A DNA stretch of 5,247 nt from CAZCBJ01 sp964496705 (GTDB lineage Bacteria > Chloroflexota > Anaerolineae > Anaerolineales > Anaerolineaceae). A program made the position numbers and the translations under genes. Below the pieces are notes generated by a model. The model worked only from the letters and a program-made list of their open reading frames with translations. It did not search any database and was not told where the DNA came from. The DNA lies in contig CAZCBJ010000255.1 in the NCBI GenBank assembly GCA_964496705.1, positions 1 to 5,247 on the forward strand, in the 5' to 3' direction. Shown piece by piece: positions 1 through 5,247 of this stretch; the stretch's first letter is position 1; each line of letters opens with the position of its first letter.

Positions 1-372
1 GTTGGCATTGTCCGGCCAACTGTTGAGGGGCGCAAAGCGCTGGCTGCCGCTGCCGGCGCCGCCGCGCCCGTCACCCACGCGGTAGGTGCCGGCGCTATGC
101 CAGGCCATGCGGATCATCAGGCCGCCGTAGTGGCCCCAGTCGGCTGGCCACCAGTCCTGCGAATCGGTCATCAGCGCGCGAAGGTCTTCCTTGACCGCCG
201 CCAGGTCGAGTTTCTTGAATTCCGCCGCGTAATTGAAATCCTCACCCATCGGATTGGATTTGGTCGATTGCTGGTGAAGGACATCCAGGTTCAACTGGTT
301 CGGCCACCAATCCTGGTTGGTCGTGCCGCCGCCAGCGCGATGCTGGGCTGGTCGCTTGCTTTTTTCGCTCAT
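1..372 (-). CDS. katG: Catalase-peroxidase KatG, N-terminal part (gene runs off the left edge)
   Basis: Bifunctional haem enzyme that breaks down H2O2 (catalase) and oxidises organic donors (peroxidase). Only the first 124 residues are in the window; family members are usually about 720-750 residues. The translation reads as a textbook KatG amino end: NQDWWPNQLNLDVLHQ at residues 19-34, NPMGEDFNYA at 40-49, LMTDSQDWWPADWGHYGG at 67-84, then the distal haem-pocket motif RMAWHSAGTYR at 88-98 and GDGRGGAG at 100-107, ending in FAPLNSWPDNAN. By family knowledge R88, W91 and H92 are the distal Arg, Trp and His; W91 would belong to the Met-Tyr-Trp crosslink needed for catalase activity. The ATG is preceded by AGGAG with an 8-base gap, which fixes the start. 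The gene lies 99 bases downstream of a PerR-type regulator on the same strand, so H2O2-dependent derepression is likely. Small variation: ADWGHYGG where many homologues have ADYGHYGP. Identity is very secure. Confidence 0.97.
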   Translation of the reverse strand, partial: MSEKSKRPAQHRAGGGTTNQDWWPNQLNLDVLHQQSTKSNPMGEDFNYAAEFKKLDLAAVKEDLRALMTDSQDWWPADWGHYGGLMIRMAWHSAGTYRVGDGRGGAGSGSQRFAPLNSWPDNAN

Positions 373-471
373 GTTATTTTCTCCTTTTGTTTTTCGATAC
401 TTGGTTATATTTCTTGATGAAGCTGCCATCCTGTCAGGCAAAAAAGGCTGGATAAATGATAAAAAAAAGAA
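373..471 (-). promoter_or_regulatory. AT-rich perR-katG spacer with a possible katG control site
   Basis: This 99-base spacer between the regulator stop and the katG ATG is much richer in A and T than the flanking genes. Read on the minus strand it starts with a run of eight T just after the regulator stop, but no stem precedes the run, so I do not call a terminator. It then contains ATCATTTAT (460-452), which matches 8 of 9 bases of ATTATTTAT inside the palindrome upstream of perR. A TATAAC (-10-like) follows nearer katG, but no good -35 sits at normal spacing. The spacer could hold a katG promoter and a PerR half-site, or katG could simply be read through from the perR promoter. Both ideas are inference. 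Confidence 0.35.
381..385 (-). promoter_or_regulatory. Shine-Dalgarno site of katG
   Basis: On the minus strand AGGAG stands 8 bases before the katG ATG (372-370), in a purine-rich stretch. It is the strongest ribosome binding site in the window and fits a highly expressed detoxification gene. Confidence 0.85.
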
Positions 472-912
472 TCAACTGCGCTCGGTTTTACAATCCGGGC
501 AGATGCCGTAGAACAAGACCTGGGAATGAAGAATGCTGTAACCGGAGGTCTGCTCCAATTTGCGAATTTCAGCCGGGTCGAAATCTGCATCGCCGTCGAT
601 GATCTGGTTGCAGCGGACGCAGATCAGGTGCGGATGGGGCTGCGGGCGGTTGCCGTCGTAGTGGCTGTCGTCGCGCAGGTCGATCTCCAACACCTGGCCA
701 ACCTCCTTGAGCAGCGCCAGGGTCTTGTACACCGTGGCATGGCTCATGGTGGGGAACTGGCGCTTGATCCTGGCGAAAAGTTGGGACGCGCTGGGATGGC
801 CCTGGCTGGAAGCGATCAAGCGCACCAGCTCAACCCGCTGGGGGGTCAGGCGGAAGTCGCGGCTTTTCAGCGCGGCGATCAATTCATCAAAGCGAGCCTG
901 GGGATCGTACAT
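472..912 (-). CDS. perR: PerR-type Fur-family peroxide-sensing repressor
   Basis: Fur-superfamily DNA-binding metalloregulator, 146 residues from this start, a normal length. The order is a winged-helix domain (FRLTPQRVELVRLIA, then HATVYKTLALL, the recognition-helix region) followed by a metal-binding dimerisation domain. Two CxxC pairs (CVRC and CPDC) form the usual structural zinc site. In numbering from the upstream GTG, the regulatory metal ligands expected for PerR are all present: H45, D92, H99, H101 and D112, matching H37, D85, H91, H93 and D104 of Bacillus subtilis PerR. Asp at the last position, where Fur has Glu, favours peroxide sensing by Fe-catalysed His oxidation over iron sensing. 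The katG neighbour downstream agrees. Start: I prefer ATG 912-910 because GAGATGAT before it pairs well with the extended anti-Shine-Dalgarno. A GTG at 930-928 would add six residues (MTNRDD) and has no such site. Alternatives are FurA or another Fur member. Confidence 0.92.
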   Translation of the reverse strand: MYDPQARFDELIAALKSRDFRLTPQRVELVRLIASSQGHPSASQLFARIKRQFPTMSHATVYKTLALLKEVGQVLEIDLRDDSHYDGNRPQPHPHLICVRCNQIIDGDADFDPAEIRKLEQTSGYSILHSQVLFYGICPDCKTERS

Positions 913-930
913 ATCATCTCTATTAGTCAC

Positions 931-948
931 GAATATCTATAAATAATC
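931..948 (-). promoter_or_regulatory. Imperfect 18-bp palindrome, candidate PerR autoregulatory operator
   Basis: The minus strand reads GATTATTTATAGATATTC. Seven of its nine base pairs are self-complementary around the central TATA. It is AT-rich, as PerR and Fur boxes are, though it matches the B. subtilis PerR box consensus poorly. It lies between the candidate promoter's start point and the regulator's ATG, where a bound repressor would block transcription. The symmetry is seen directly; the PerR role is inferred. Confidence 0.45.
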
Positions 949-958
949 ACTATCCGCT

Positions 959-964
959 ATTCTA
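959..964 (-). promoter_or_regulatory. Candidate -10 box of the perR(-katG) promoter
   Basis: TAGAAT on the minus strand matches TATAAT in five of six positions. Upstream, TTCAAG at a 15-base gap (or TGTTCA at 17) is a weak -35. Transcription would start near 951, giving a leader of about 40 bases before the ATG at 912 and placing the 931-948 palindrome just inside the transcript. A second possible -10, TATAGA, ends five bases before the GTG at 930 and would make a leaderless GTG start, but has no recognisable -35. Confidence 0.4.
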
Positions 965-983
965 CCAGATGATATGCGCCTTG

Positions 984-1008
984 AACAGGGGGCGCCCTCA
1001 GCCCTGTT
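984..1008. other. Stem-loop, 7-bp stem, in the spacer between hydrolase and perR
   Basis: AACAGGG (984-990) pairs with CCCTGTT (1002-1008) around an 11-base loop that includes GGCGCCC. On the plus strand the stem runs into TTTT followed by ACC, a weak terminator-like tail, but I see no plus-strand gene for it to end. On the minus strand it has no U-tract and overlaps the weak -35 of perR. Function unknown. Confidence 0.3.
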
Positions 1009-1046
1009 TTACCTCGAGCAATTTTCGCCGCTGGCGGTGAAGGACG

Positions 1047-1062
1047 GCCAGCAAGCGCTGGC
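1047..1062 (-). terminator. Perfect 6-bp hairpin after the hydrolase stop, possible weak terminator
   Basis: GCCAGC, a four-base loop and GCTGGC form a perfect GC-rich stem 15 bases beyond the hydrolase stop codon. A smaller stem (CGCC, AGC, GGCG) follows about 20 bases further along. Neither is followed by a T-run on the minus strand, so this is not a classic intrinsic terminator. It may mark the 3' end of the four-gene operon as an RNA-stabilising or Rho-assisted end, or may be chance in GC-rich DNA. Confidence 0.3.
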
Positions 1063-1076
1063 GAGAATTCAATAAC

Positions 1077-1955
1077 TCACTCCTTCAGAAAATCGGTCAA
1101 TTGTTCCGTCACCGTGGCGGCCTCGTCGTGCTGCACCCAGTGGGTCGCATCCGGGTACACCACCAGCCGCCCGCGGTCGCACAGTTCAATACTCGGGTGG
1201 GCCATCTCCAGGCTGAGAGCAATGTCCTGCGCGCCCCACAGCATGAGCGTGGGCACACTCACCCGGCGCGCGGGCAAATTCCCGCCCCTCAGCGCGCCGC
1301 GGAAAGCTGCCCGGTACCAGTTGAGCATGGAAGTCAGGGCGCCGGGCTGCGCCCAGGCCTGCCGGTAGCCGCTCAGGTCCTCGGGACTGAAGGTCGGCGC
1401 CTGTCCGGGGGCATATCTGCCGCTCATTCTTAGCATGCGCCCCAGCCCGGCGAAGTTGCCCATGCGCAGCAGCGCCTCGGGCAGGGCGGGAATCTGGAAA
1501 TAGAGGATGTACCAGCTCTTGAGAAGCTGTGCCGGGCGGCTGCGTAGGAAGCGCGCCATCACGTCCGGGTGGGGGACGTTGAGGATGGCCAGTTTCTCCA
1601 CCCGCTGTGGGCAGCGCAGCGCTGTGTGCCAGGCCACAGCCGCGCCCCAATCATGCCCGGCCAGGTAGAAACGCTCATACCCCAGTGCGTCGGCCAGCCC
1701 GGTCACGTCCCGGCTCAACTCATCAACGGCATACGCGCCCACGCCGCGCGGCTTGTCGCTCAAGTTGTAGCCGCGCTGGTCCGGGACGATTACGCGTAAG
1801 CCAGCTTGAGCCAGCAGTTCCATCTGCTTTTGCCAGCCGCGCCAGTACTCTGGAAAGCCGTGCAACAGGATCAGCAACCGCCCGTCCTGCGGTCCGCACA
1901 TCGCAGCGTGCAACCGGATGCCGTTGGTCTGGATATACGTCAGCGTTATGCTCAT
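1077..1955 (-). CDS. Alpha/beta hydrolase of the epoxide hydrolase type
   Basis: Predicted soluble 292-residue alpha/beta-fold hydrolase, probably opening epoxides to diols through an Asp-ester intermediate. Motifs in order: HGFPEYW at 32-38 (HGxP oxyanion element), DQRGYNLSDKP at 59-69, GHDWG at 100-104 with nucleophile D102, NVPHP at 126-130, the cap domain, WGAQD at 240-244 with likely acid D244, and THWVQHD at 271-277 with catalytic H272. The cap has both tyrosines expected to activate an epoxide: Y149 in SWYILYFQIP and Y214 in LNWYRA, matching from memory Tyr383 and Tyr466 of human soluble epoxide hydrolase. That favours an epoxide hydrolase over a haloalkane or fluoroacetate dehalogenase. 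There is no signal peptide. The ATG overlaps the upstream peptidase stop (ATGA) and has no clear Shine-Dalgarno, so translation is probably coupled. A longer reading frame extending to 2132 only shadows the peptidase gene. The natural substrate cannot be read from the sequence. Confidence 0.92.
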   Translation of the reverse strand: MSITLTYIQTNGIRLHAAMCGPQDGRLLILLHGFPEYWRGWQKQMELLAQAGLRVIVPDQRGYNLSDKPRGVGAYAVDELSRDVTGLADALGYERFYLAGHDWGAAVAWHTALRCPQRVEKLAILNVPHPDVMARFLRSRPAQLLKSWYILYFQIPALPEALLRMGNFAGLGRMLRMSGRYAPGQAPTFSPEDLSGYRQAWAQPGALTSMLNWYRAAFRGALRGGNLPARRVSVPTLMLWGAQDIALSLEMAHPSIELCDRGRLVVYPDATHWVQHDEAATVTEQLTDFLKE

Positions 1956-3142
1956 GTTGCCAGGATGATTTCGCTCTGCGGCGGGCCGAGGTATTCGGCG
2001 CCGGAGGCAATGACGAGCACATCCTCCTCCAGGCCCACATAGCCGCGCCCCGCCACCATCACCCCCAGCTCGAGGGTGTACACCTGGCCCTCTTCCAGCG
2101 GGCGCAGCGGCGACTGGCCGTACTTCTCCCACAGCGGCCCCAGCAGCCCGCCGCCGTCGTGCGCCAGCCGCCCCAACTGGTGCCCGGTGGCGTGCATGTA
2201 TTCGGGGTAACCCGCCTCGAGGATCACCCGGCGCGCGGCGGTGTCCACCTCCACCCCCGGCACGCCCGGGCGCATGACCGCGAAGGCCGCCTCGATCGCG
2301 CCGCGCACCAGCTCGAAGGCACGCTGCAGATCGGGCGGAGCCTGGGTTTCGCCGGGAAGGCGGAAATAAATCACCCGCTGCAGGTCGGCGCAGTAACCAT
2401 CCTGCTGCGCACCAAAATCGAAGTGCAGCAGCTGCCCGGGCTGGATGGTGAACTCGCCCGGTTCGGCGTGACCCACCGGCGAGTCAGGCCCGGCGTTGAC
2501 GATCGGGCAGCCGGAGGGCGTCCACGCCGGGGACACGCCCAGCTCGTTCATGCGTTGGTGCATGAACGCGGCCACTTCGATCTCGCTCATCCCCGGGCGG
2601 GCAAATGCGAAGGCTTCCTCCAGGATGCGGTTGGAGGCGGCGATGGCAGCCCGGATGCGCGCCACTTCCGTGGGAGTTTTGCGCCCGCGCAGCGCACCGA
2701 TCACCCGCTCGGCCGAAGTCAGCCGTTCGATATAGGGTGTGCCCTGCAGGTAATCCAGCAGCAGCTCGTACATGCCGTGGGTCAGCCCGTCCGCCAGCAC
2801 ATCATTTTTAGACGTGTTGATCGCGATCGAGCGCGGCTGCAGGCGTTCCAGCGTCTCGCGCAGCAGGGGGCGCAGGGCGGTATCGTAGGGGACGAGGGTG
2901 GTGTAGGCGCCGGTGCGGCGGGCCGTCTCCAGCTCGTAGCGCCCCAGGATGGCGATGCTCTCGCCGCTGGCGGTGAGGATCAGCGCGCTCTGCCAGGTCA
3001 GCGAGGCGTCGCCGTAGATCAGCGGCAGCACCGGGTCGCCCCCGGCCGAAGTTTCGCGCACGAAGGTCAGCCACAGGTCCACCCCCTGCTCGCGCAGGAT
3101 GGCGCTGGCTTGTTGGACTTTTTCGCGGGTCAGGTTGTTCAT
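1952..3142 (-). CDS. M24-family metallopeptidase, Xaa-Pro aminopeptidase/prolidase type
   Basis: Cytoplasmic metallopeptidase of 396 residues, expected to cleave the bond before proline in short peptides or to split Xaa-Pro dipeptides. Residues about 5-150 form a creatinase-type N-terminal domain (FVRETSAGGDPVLPLIYG at 27-44). Residues about 155-380 form the pita-bread catalytic domain. All five dinuclear metal ligands are visible: D242 (HFDFGAQQDGY), D253 (CADLQR), H321 (ATGHQLGR), E358 (YTLELGV) and E372 (VGLEEDVLV). H225 (VGHAEPG) and H328 (LAHDGG) are the usual supporting histidines. GGLLGPLWEKYG (330-341) after the His ligand seems to be an extra loop compared with E. coli PepP, suggesting a subfamily. 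GGAG lies 5 bases before the ATG, which supports the start. Its stop overlaps the hydrolase start. Creatinase or another M24 amidohydrolase-like activity is not excluded, since M24 members share the same ligands. Confidence 0.93.
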   Translation of the reverse strand: MNNLTREKVQQASAILREQGVDLWLTFVRETSAGGDPVLPLIYGDASLTWQSALILTASGESIAILGRYELETARRTGAYTTLVPYDTALRPLLRETLERLQPRSIAINTSKNDVLADGLTHGMYELLLDYLQGTPYIERLTSAERVIGALRGRKTPTEVARIRAAIAASNRILEEAFAFARPGMSEIEVAAFMHQRMNELGVSPAWTPSGCPIVNAGPDSPVGHAEPGEFTIQPGQLLHFDFGAQQDGYCADLQRVIYFRLPGETQAPPDLQRAFELVRGAIEAAFAVMRPGVPGVEVDTAARRVILEAGYPEYMHATGHQLGRLAHDGGGLLGPLWEKYGQSPLRPLEEGQVYTLELGVMVAGRGYVGLEEDVLVIASGAEYLGPPQSEIILAT

Positions 3143-3196
3143 CAGGGCTCCATAAAGAGAATAGGATCAGAAATCAGGCGAATGACACGAACAATT

Positions 3197-3907
3197 TCAC
3201 TTCAACACCAGTACCGGATGATCGCGGGAGAGGATTTCCCAGCGCGCGCTGCCGCCGCAGTAGCGCTGCACCAGCCCGGCCAGCTCGGCGCAAATGCGCT
3301 CCACCTCGGCCTGTCCCAGCGGCGGAAGGGCATCCACGTTGATCTCCACAGCGCTCGTCTCCGGCACCACCAAGGTGTGCTTGGCCTGCCGCCAGGTCCA
3401 GCGCCGCGTGAGCACGGTGCTGCCCTCAGCGAAGATGATCTCGCCCGGTAGGGGATGCTCCAGCGCGTCCGAGCCGAACGGCTCAAACGTCTCGCTGCCG
3501 TCGGCAGGGCGCAGGCTGAGGTCGGCGCTGACCACATCAATGGCGTGTGCGCCGATGGGCAGCAGGTGGCGCAGCGAGGCCAGGTTGCCGAGGTCTACCA
3601 GCGTGTTGATCAGCGGCAGCGGGTCGCCGCGCAGCGCGCGCCGCGCCAATCCCTCCACCGAGGGGCGGAAATCCGCCGGTTTGATCCCCACCGCGCGGTA
3701 GGCTTCGCGCCAGGCAGCGATGTTCGGGTGGCTGGTGAGCGTCTCGGCGGTCAGCTGCGCCGGGATGGACGCCTCAGCCGCGCGCAGCTCCGCCTCCAGG
3801 CCGGGCGGGGAGGGCGGATTGCGCAGCCCCTCAGCGATCACCACCCCGCGCCGGTAATCAGGAAAACGGTCAAACACTTCCGGTGAGATACGGTATTGGA
3901 TGCTCAT
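3197..3907 (-). CDS. Stand-alone B3/B4 domain protein (phenylalanyl-tRNA synthetase beta-chain-like)
   Basis: Protein of 236 residues made almost wholly of a B3/B4 fold, the module that in bacterial PheRS beta hydrolyses mischarged Tyr-tRNA(Phe). Recognised features: WREAYRAVGIKPADFRPS at 66-83, then LINTLVDLGNLASLRHLLPIGAHAID at about 99-124 (conserved VDxxN and the P.G..D stretch), and GEIIFAEG at 155-162 with TRRWTWRQAKHTLVVPET at 167-184. No catalytic or anticodon-binding synthetase domains are present, no signal peptide and no membrane segments. Free-standing members are widespread and mostly uncharacterised; trans-editing of tRNA or handling of aromatic amino-acid-like ligands is possible but not shown here. 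The ATG overlaps the MFS stop (ATGA), with AGGGAG about 10 bases upstream. The larger open frame reaching 4606 is only the MFS gene read out of frame. Family call is confident; function is not. Confidence 0.88.
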   Translation of the reverse strand: MSIQYRISPEVFDRFPDYRRGVVIAEGLRNPPSPPGLEAELRAAEASIPAQLTAETLTSHPNIAAWREAYRAVGIKPADFRPSVEGLARRALRGDPLPLINTLVDLGNLASLRHLLPIGAHAIDVVSADLSLRPADGSETFEPFGSDALEHPLPGEIIFAEGSTVLTRRWTWRQAKHTLVVPETSAVEINVDALPPLGQAEVERICAELAGLVQRYCGGSARWEILSRDHPVLVLK

Positions 3908-5166
3908 TCGCTTTGCACTCCCTGTTCTTTGACCGGCCACAGCCAGAAGGACAGCGACCCCAGGCTGGACAGCAGGCCAAATATGATCAACATGGTCGAA
4001 AGTCCGAAACGCTCCGCCAGCGCCACCCCCACCAGCGGCGAGACGAAAGCGCCGATGTTCATCAGCGCGGTGTACAGTGCGGTGAACTCGGCGCGCCGCG
4101 CCGGCGGCATGGTTTTCAACAAAATGTTGAAATGGCTCAGGTTGACCCCGGCGGCCATCACACTGTTGAAACCGACCGCAAACAGCGGCAGCACCAGCGA
4201 ATGCGACAGCCCCACCAGCAGCGGGTAGACGCCGATCAGGGGGATGGTGCGCCTGAGCGTTTTGGCTTCGCCCCAGCGCGCCATGCCCCAGCGCCACAGC
4301 GCATACCCGGCAATGGTCGCCCCGCTGGCGATGGTGCCGTTCAGCCCCAGCCAGGCATCGCTGGCGTTCAACTGGCGCACGAAATACAACACATACAGCG
4401 GCGCAGCCAGCCACAGTCCCAGGCCATGCAGGAAGGTGTTGATCGAGATGTGCGTAAAACCGGGATGATCGCTGAACACCTGGCGGAAATCGCGCCAGCG
4501 CCCGGCCAACGAGCGGCGTCCCTCGCCGGGCTGCGCCGCGGCAGGCTGTGCATCCAACACTTGAATTTTGATCAGATAATACACGCTGATCAGCGACGTC
4601 ACCCACCCGAAGATGTACATCGTCTGGTAATTAAGCGGGAACGCCACCCGATTCAGCCACTGTCCGAAGAGGAAGACGAACAGCATGTTTGCGGCGTTGT
4701 AGACCATGTTGCGCATGGAAAAGACTGCCGCGCGGCGCTCCGCGGGGATCACATCCGCCAGCATGGGCACAAAACCAATATTGAAGAAATGAGCCGGGAT
4801 GGTATTGACCACCAGCAAGCCGATCACCAATGTCCCGGTGGGAATGTCGAACCATTTGATCCACGGCAGCAGCGCCACCAGCAGGAAACCGCTGCGGTGC
4901 ATGCCCAGCGCCCACAGGATCCATGCCTTGGGCCGCGCCCGCGATTGCAAAAAGCGCCCTGCCGGGATGGAAACCAGCACCGCGAACAGCGCCGGCAGCG
5001 AACTGAGCAGCCCCACCTGGGCATTGCTGGCCCCCAGGCGCACCGCAAAGGCCGCATTGAACACCGCCGCGCTGGCCAGCATCGAAGCCCAGAAAATCTC
5101 AAGAATGAGATACCAGGCATTGCGCTCATCCTGATTGGCAAGATTAACCCGGAACAGCTTGTGCAT
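3904..5166 (-). CDS. Major facilitator superfamily transporter, substrate unknown
   Basis: Inner-membrane carrier of 420 residues with about 12 hydrophobic segments in two halves: roughly 18-40, 52-70, 82-101, 112-135, 152-170, 181-200, then 239-260, 274-292, 308-322, 325-345, 362-382 and 390-411. A hydrophilic, Pro/Ala/Gln- and Arg-rich loop at about 203-237 separates the halves, as is usual in MFS proteins. A degenerate motif A (GRFLQSRARPKA, 70-81) follows helix 2, and its counterpart RWGMARWGEAKTLRR (292-306) follows helix 8. FNAAFAVRLGASNAQVGLLSSLPAL at 36-60 is typical of MFS helices 1-2. Substrate and direction cannot be read; export of a small molecule or uptake of peptides or metabolites both fit. 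Start: I chose ATG 5166-5164. The open frame reaches a TTG at 5193-5191, but that TTG has no Shine-Dalgarno and lies upstream of the TATAAT. First gene of a probable four-gene operon; its stop overlaps the next start. Confidence 0.87.
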   Translation of the reverse strand: MHKLFRVNLANQDERNAWYLILEIFWASMLASAAVFNAAFAVRLGASNAQVGLLSSLPALFAVLVSIPAGRFLQSRARPKAWILWALGMHRSGFLLVALLPWIKWFDIPTGTLVIGLLVVNTIPAHFFNIGFVPMLADVIPAERRAAVFSMRNMVYNAANMLFVFLFGQWLNRVAFPLNYQTMYIFGWVTSLISVYYLIKIQVLDAQPAAAQPGEGRRSLAGRWRDFRQVFSDHPGFTHISINTFLHGLGLWLAAPLYVLYFVRQLNASDAWLGLNGTIASGATIAGYALWRWGMARWGEAKTLRRTIPLIGVYPLLVGLSHSLVLPLFAVGFNSVMAAGVNLSHFNILLKTMPPARRAEFTALYTALMNIGAFVSPLVGVALAERFGLSTMLIIFGLLSSLGSLSFWLWPVKEQGVQSE

Positions 5167-5176
5167 TAAGCCGATG

Positions 5177-5185
5177 ATTATACCA
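5177..5185 (-). promoter_or_regulatory. Extended -10 promoter of the four-gene operon
   Basis: TGGTATAAT on the minus strand combines a perfect TATAAT (5182-5177) with the upstream TG of an extended -10. A weak -35, GTGACT, lies 15 bases upstream, which extended -10 promoters tolerate. Only 10 bases separate TATAAT from the ATG at 5166, so transcription would begin about 3-5 bases before that ATG, or on it. This gives a leaderless or near-leaderless message for the MFS gene. Confidence 0.6.
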
Positions 5186-5247
5186 GCCTCCAAGTGAAGT
5201 CACTCAGATTTTCCCCATCCCATCCCCGCCGGCTGCACAGATGTCAG

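Noticed and set aside
97..417. Plus-strand open frame of 106 codons at the left end
   Set aside because: It is antisense to katG, which is identified beyond doubt by the RMAWHSAGTYR haem-pocket motif.
461..468. T-run after the perR stop (minus strand) as an intrinsic terminator
   Set aside because: No stem directly precedes the run of eight T, and the downstream katG is expected to be functionally linked.
1956..2132. N-terminal extension of the hydrolase reading frame
   Set aside because: This stretch is the 3' end of the M24 gene, including its last metal ligand, read in another frame. The extension is Arg/Gly/Ala-rich with no motif.
1607..3451. Plus-strand open frame of 614 codons
   Set aside because: It lies antisense across the hydrolase, peptidase and part of the B3/B4 gene. 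Its protein is rich in Arg, His, Gln and Pro with no recognisable motif, as expected for the shadow of GC-rich genes whose opposite strand carries clear families.
3908..4606. N-terminal extension of the B3/B4 reading frame
   Set aside because: It overlaps the MFS coding sequence out of frame. The B3/B4 similarity starts at the ATG at 3907, which has an ATGA coupling and a Shine-Dalgarno.
3883..5169. Plus-strand open frame of 428 codons
   Set aside because: It mirrors the MFS gene almost exactly. The Gln/His/Arg-rich product is the antisense of membrane helices and has no family signature.
5194..5247. Possible divergent gene starting at the plus-strand ATG at 5241
   Set aside because: Only seven bases remain in the window and there is no Shine-Dalgarno before it, so nothing can be supported.

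Overview
The window is GC-rich bacterial chromosome, apart from two short AT-rich spacers. All six genes I can support lie on the minus strand, so transcription runs from the right end to the left end. The gene styles are the PerR-type Fur protein with a YDGNRPQPHPHLIC stretch, the MFS protein, the Xaa-Pro-peptidase-like protein and the B3/B4 protein. They remind me most of Chloroflexota (Anaerolineae-like), but this is pattern memory rather than a search result and is held at moderate confidence. Nothing suggests a phage, plasmid, insertion sequence, CRISPR array or RNA gene.

Right-hand block (about 5182 down to 1077): a four-gene cluster that looks like one operon. An extended -10 promoter (TGGTATAAT) sits only 10 bases before the best ATG of a 12-helix MFS transporter, so its mRNA may be leaderless or nearly so. 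The MFS stop overlaps the start of a stand-alone B3/B4-domain protein (related to the phenylalanyl-tRNA synthetase beta-chain editing domain) by ATGA. After 54 bases comes an M24 metallopeptidase of the Xaa-Pro aminopeptidase/prolidase type. Its stop overlaps the start of an epoxide-hydrolase-type alpha/beta hydrolase by another ATGA. The two ATGA overlaps point to translational coupling. No known pathway joins these four activities. A transport-plus-breakdown role for unusual peptides or amino-acid derivatives is only a guess.

Middle spacer (913-1076): it holds two hairpins without U-tracts, a promoter candidate and an imperfect 18-bp AT-rich palindrome just before a perR-type gene.

Left-hand block (912 to 1): a PerR-type Fur-family regulator followed by the first 124 codons of katG, the bifunctional catalase-peroxidase, which runs off the left edge. 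This is a peroxide-response module arranged like furA-katG of mycobacteria: the regulator probably senses H2O2 through metal-catalysed oxidation and controls itself and katG.

The last 54 bases (5194-5247) lie upstream of the MFS promoter and show nothing I can name. I did not find a clearly new biological system. The most unusual points are the composition of the four-gene operon and the likely leaderless start.
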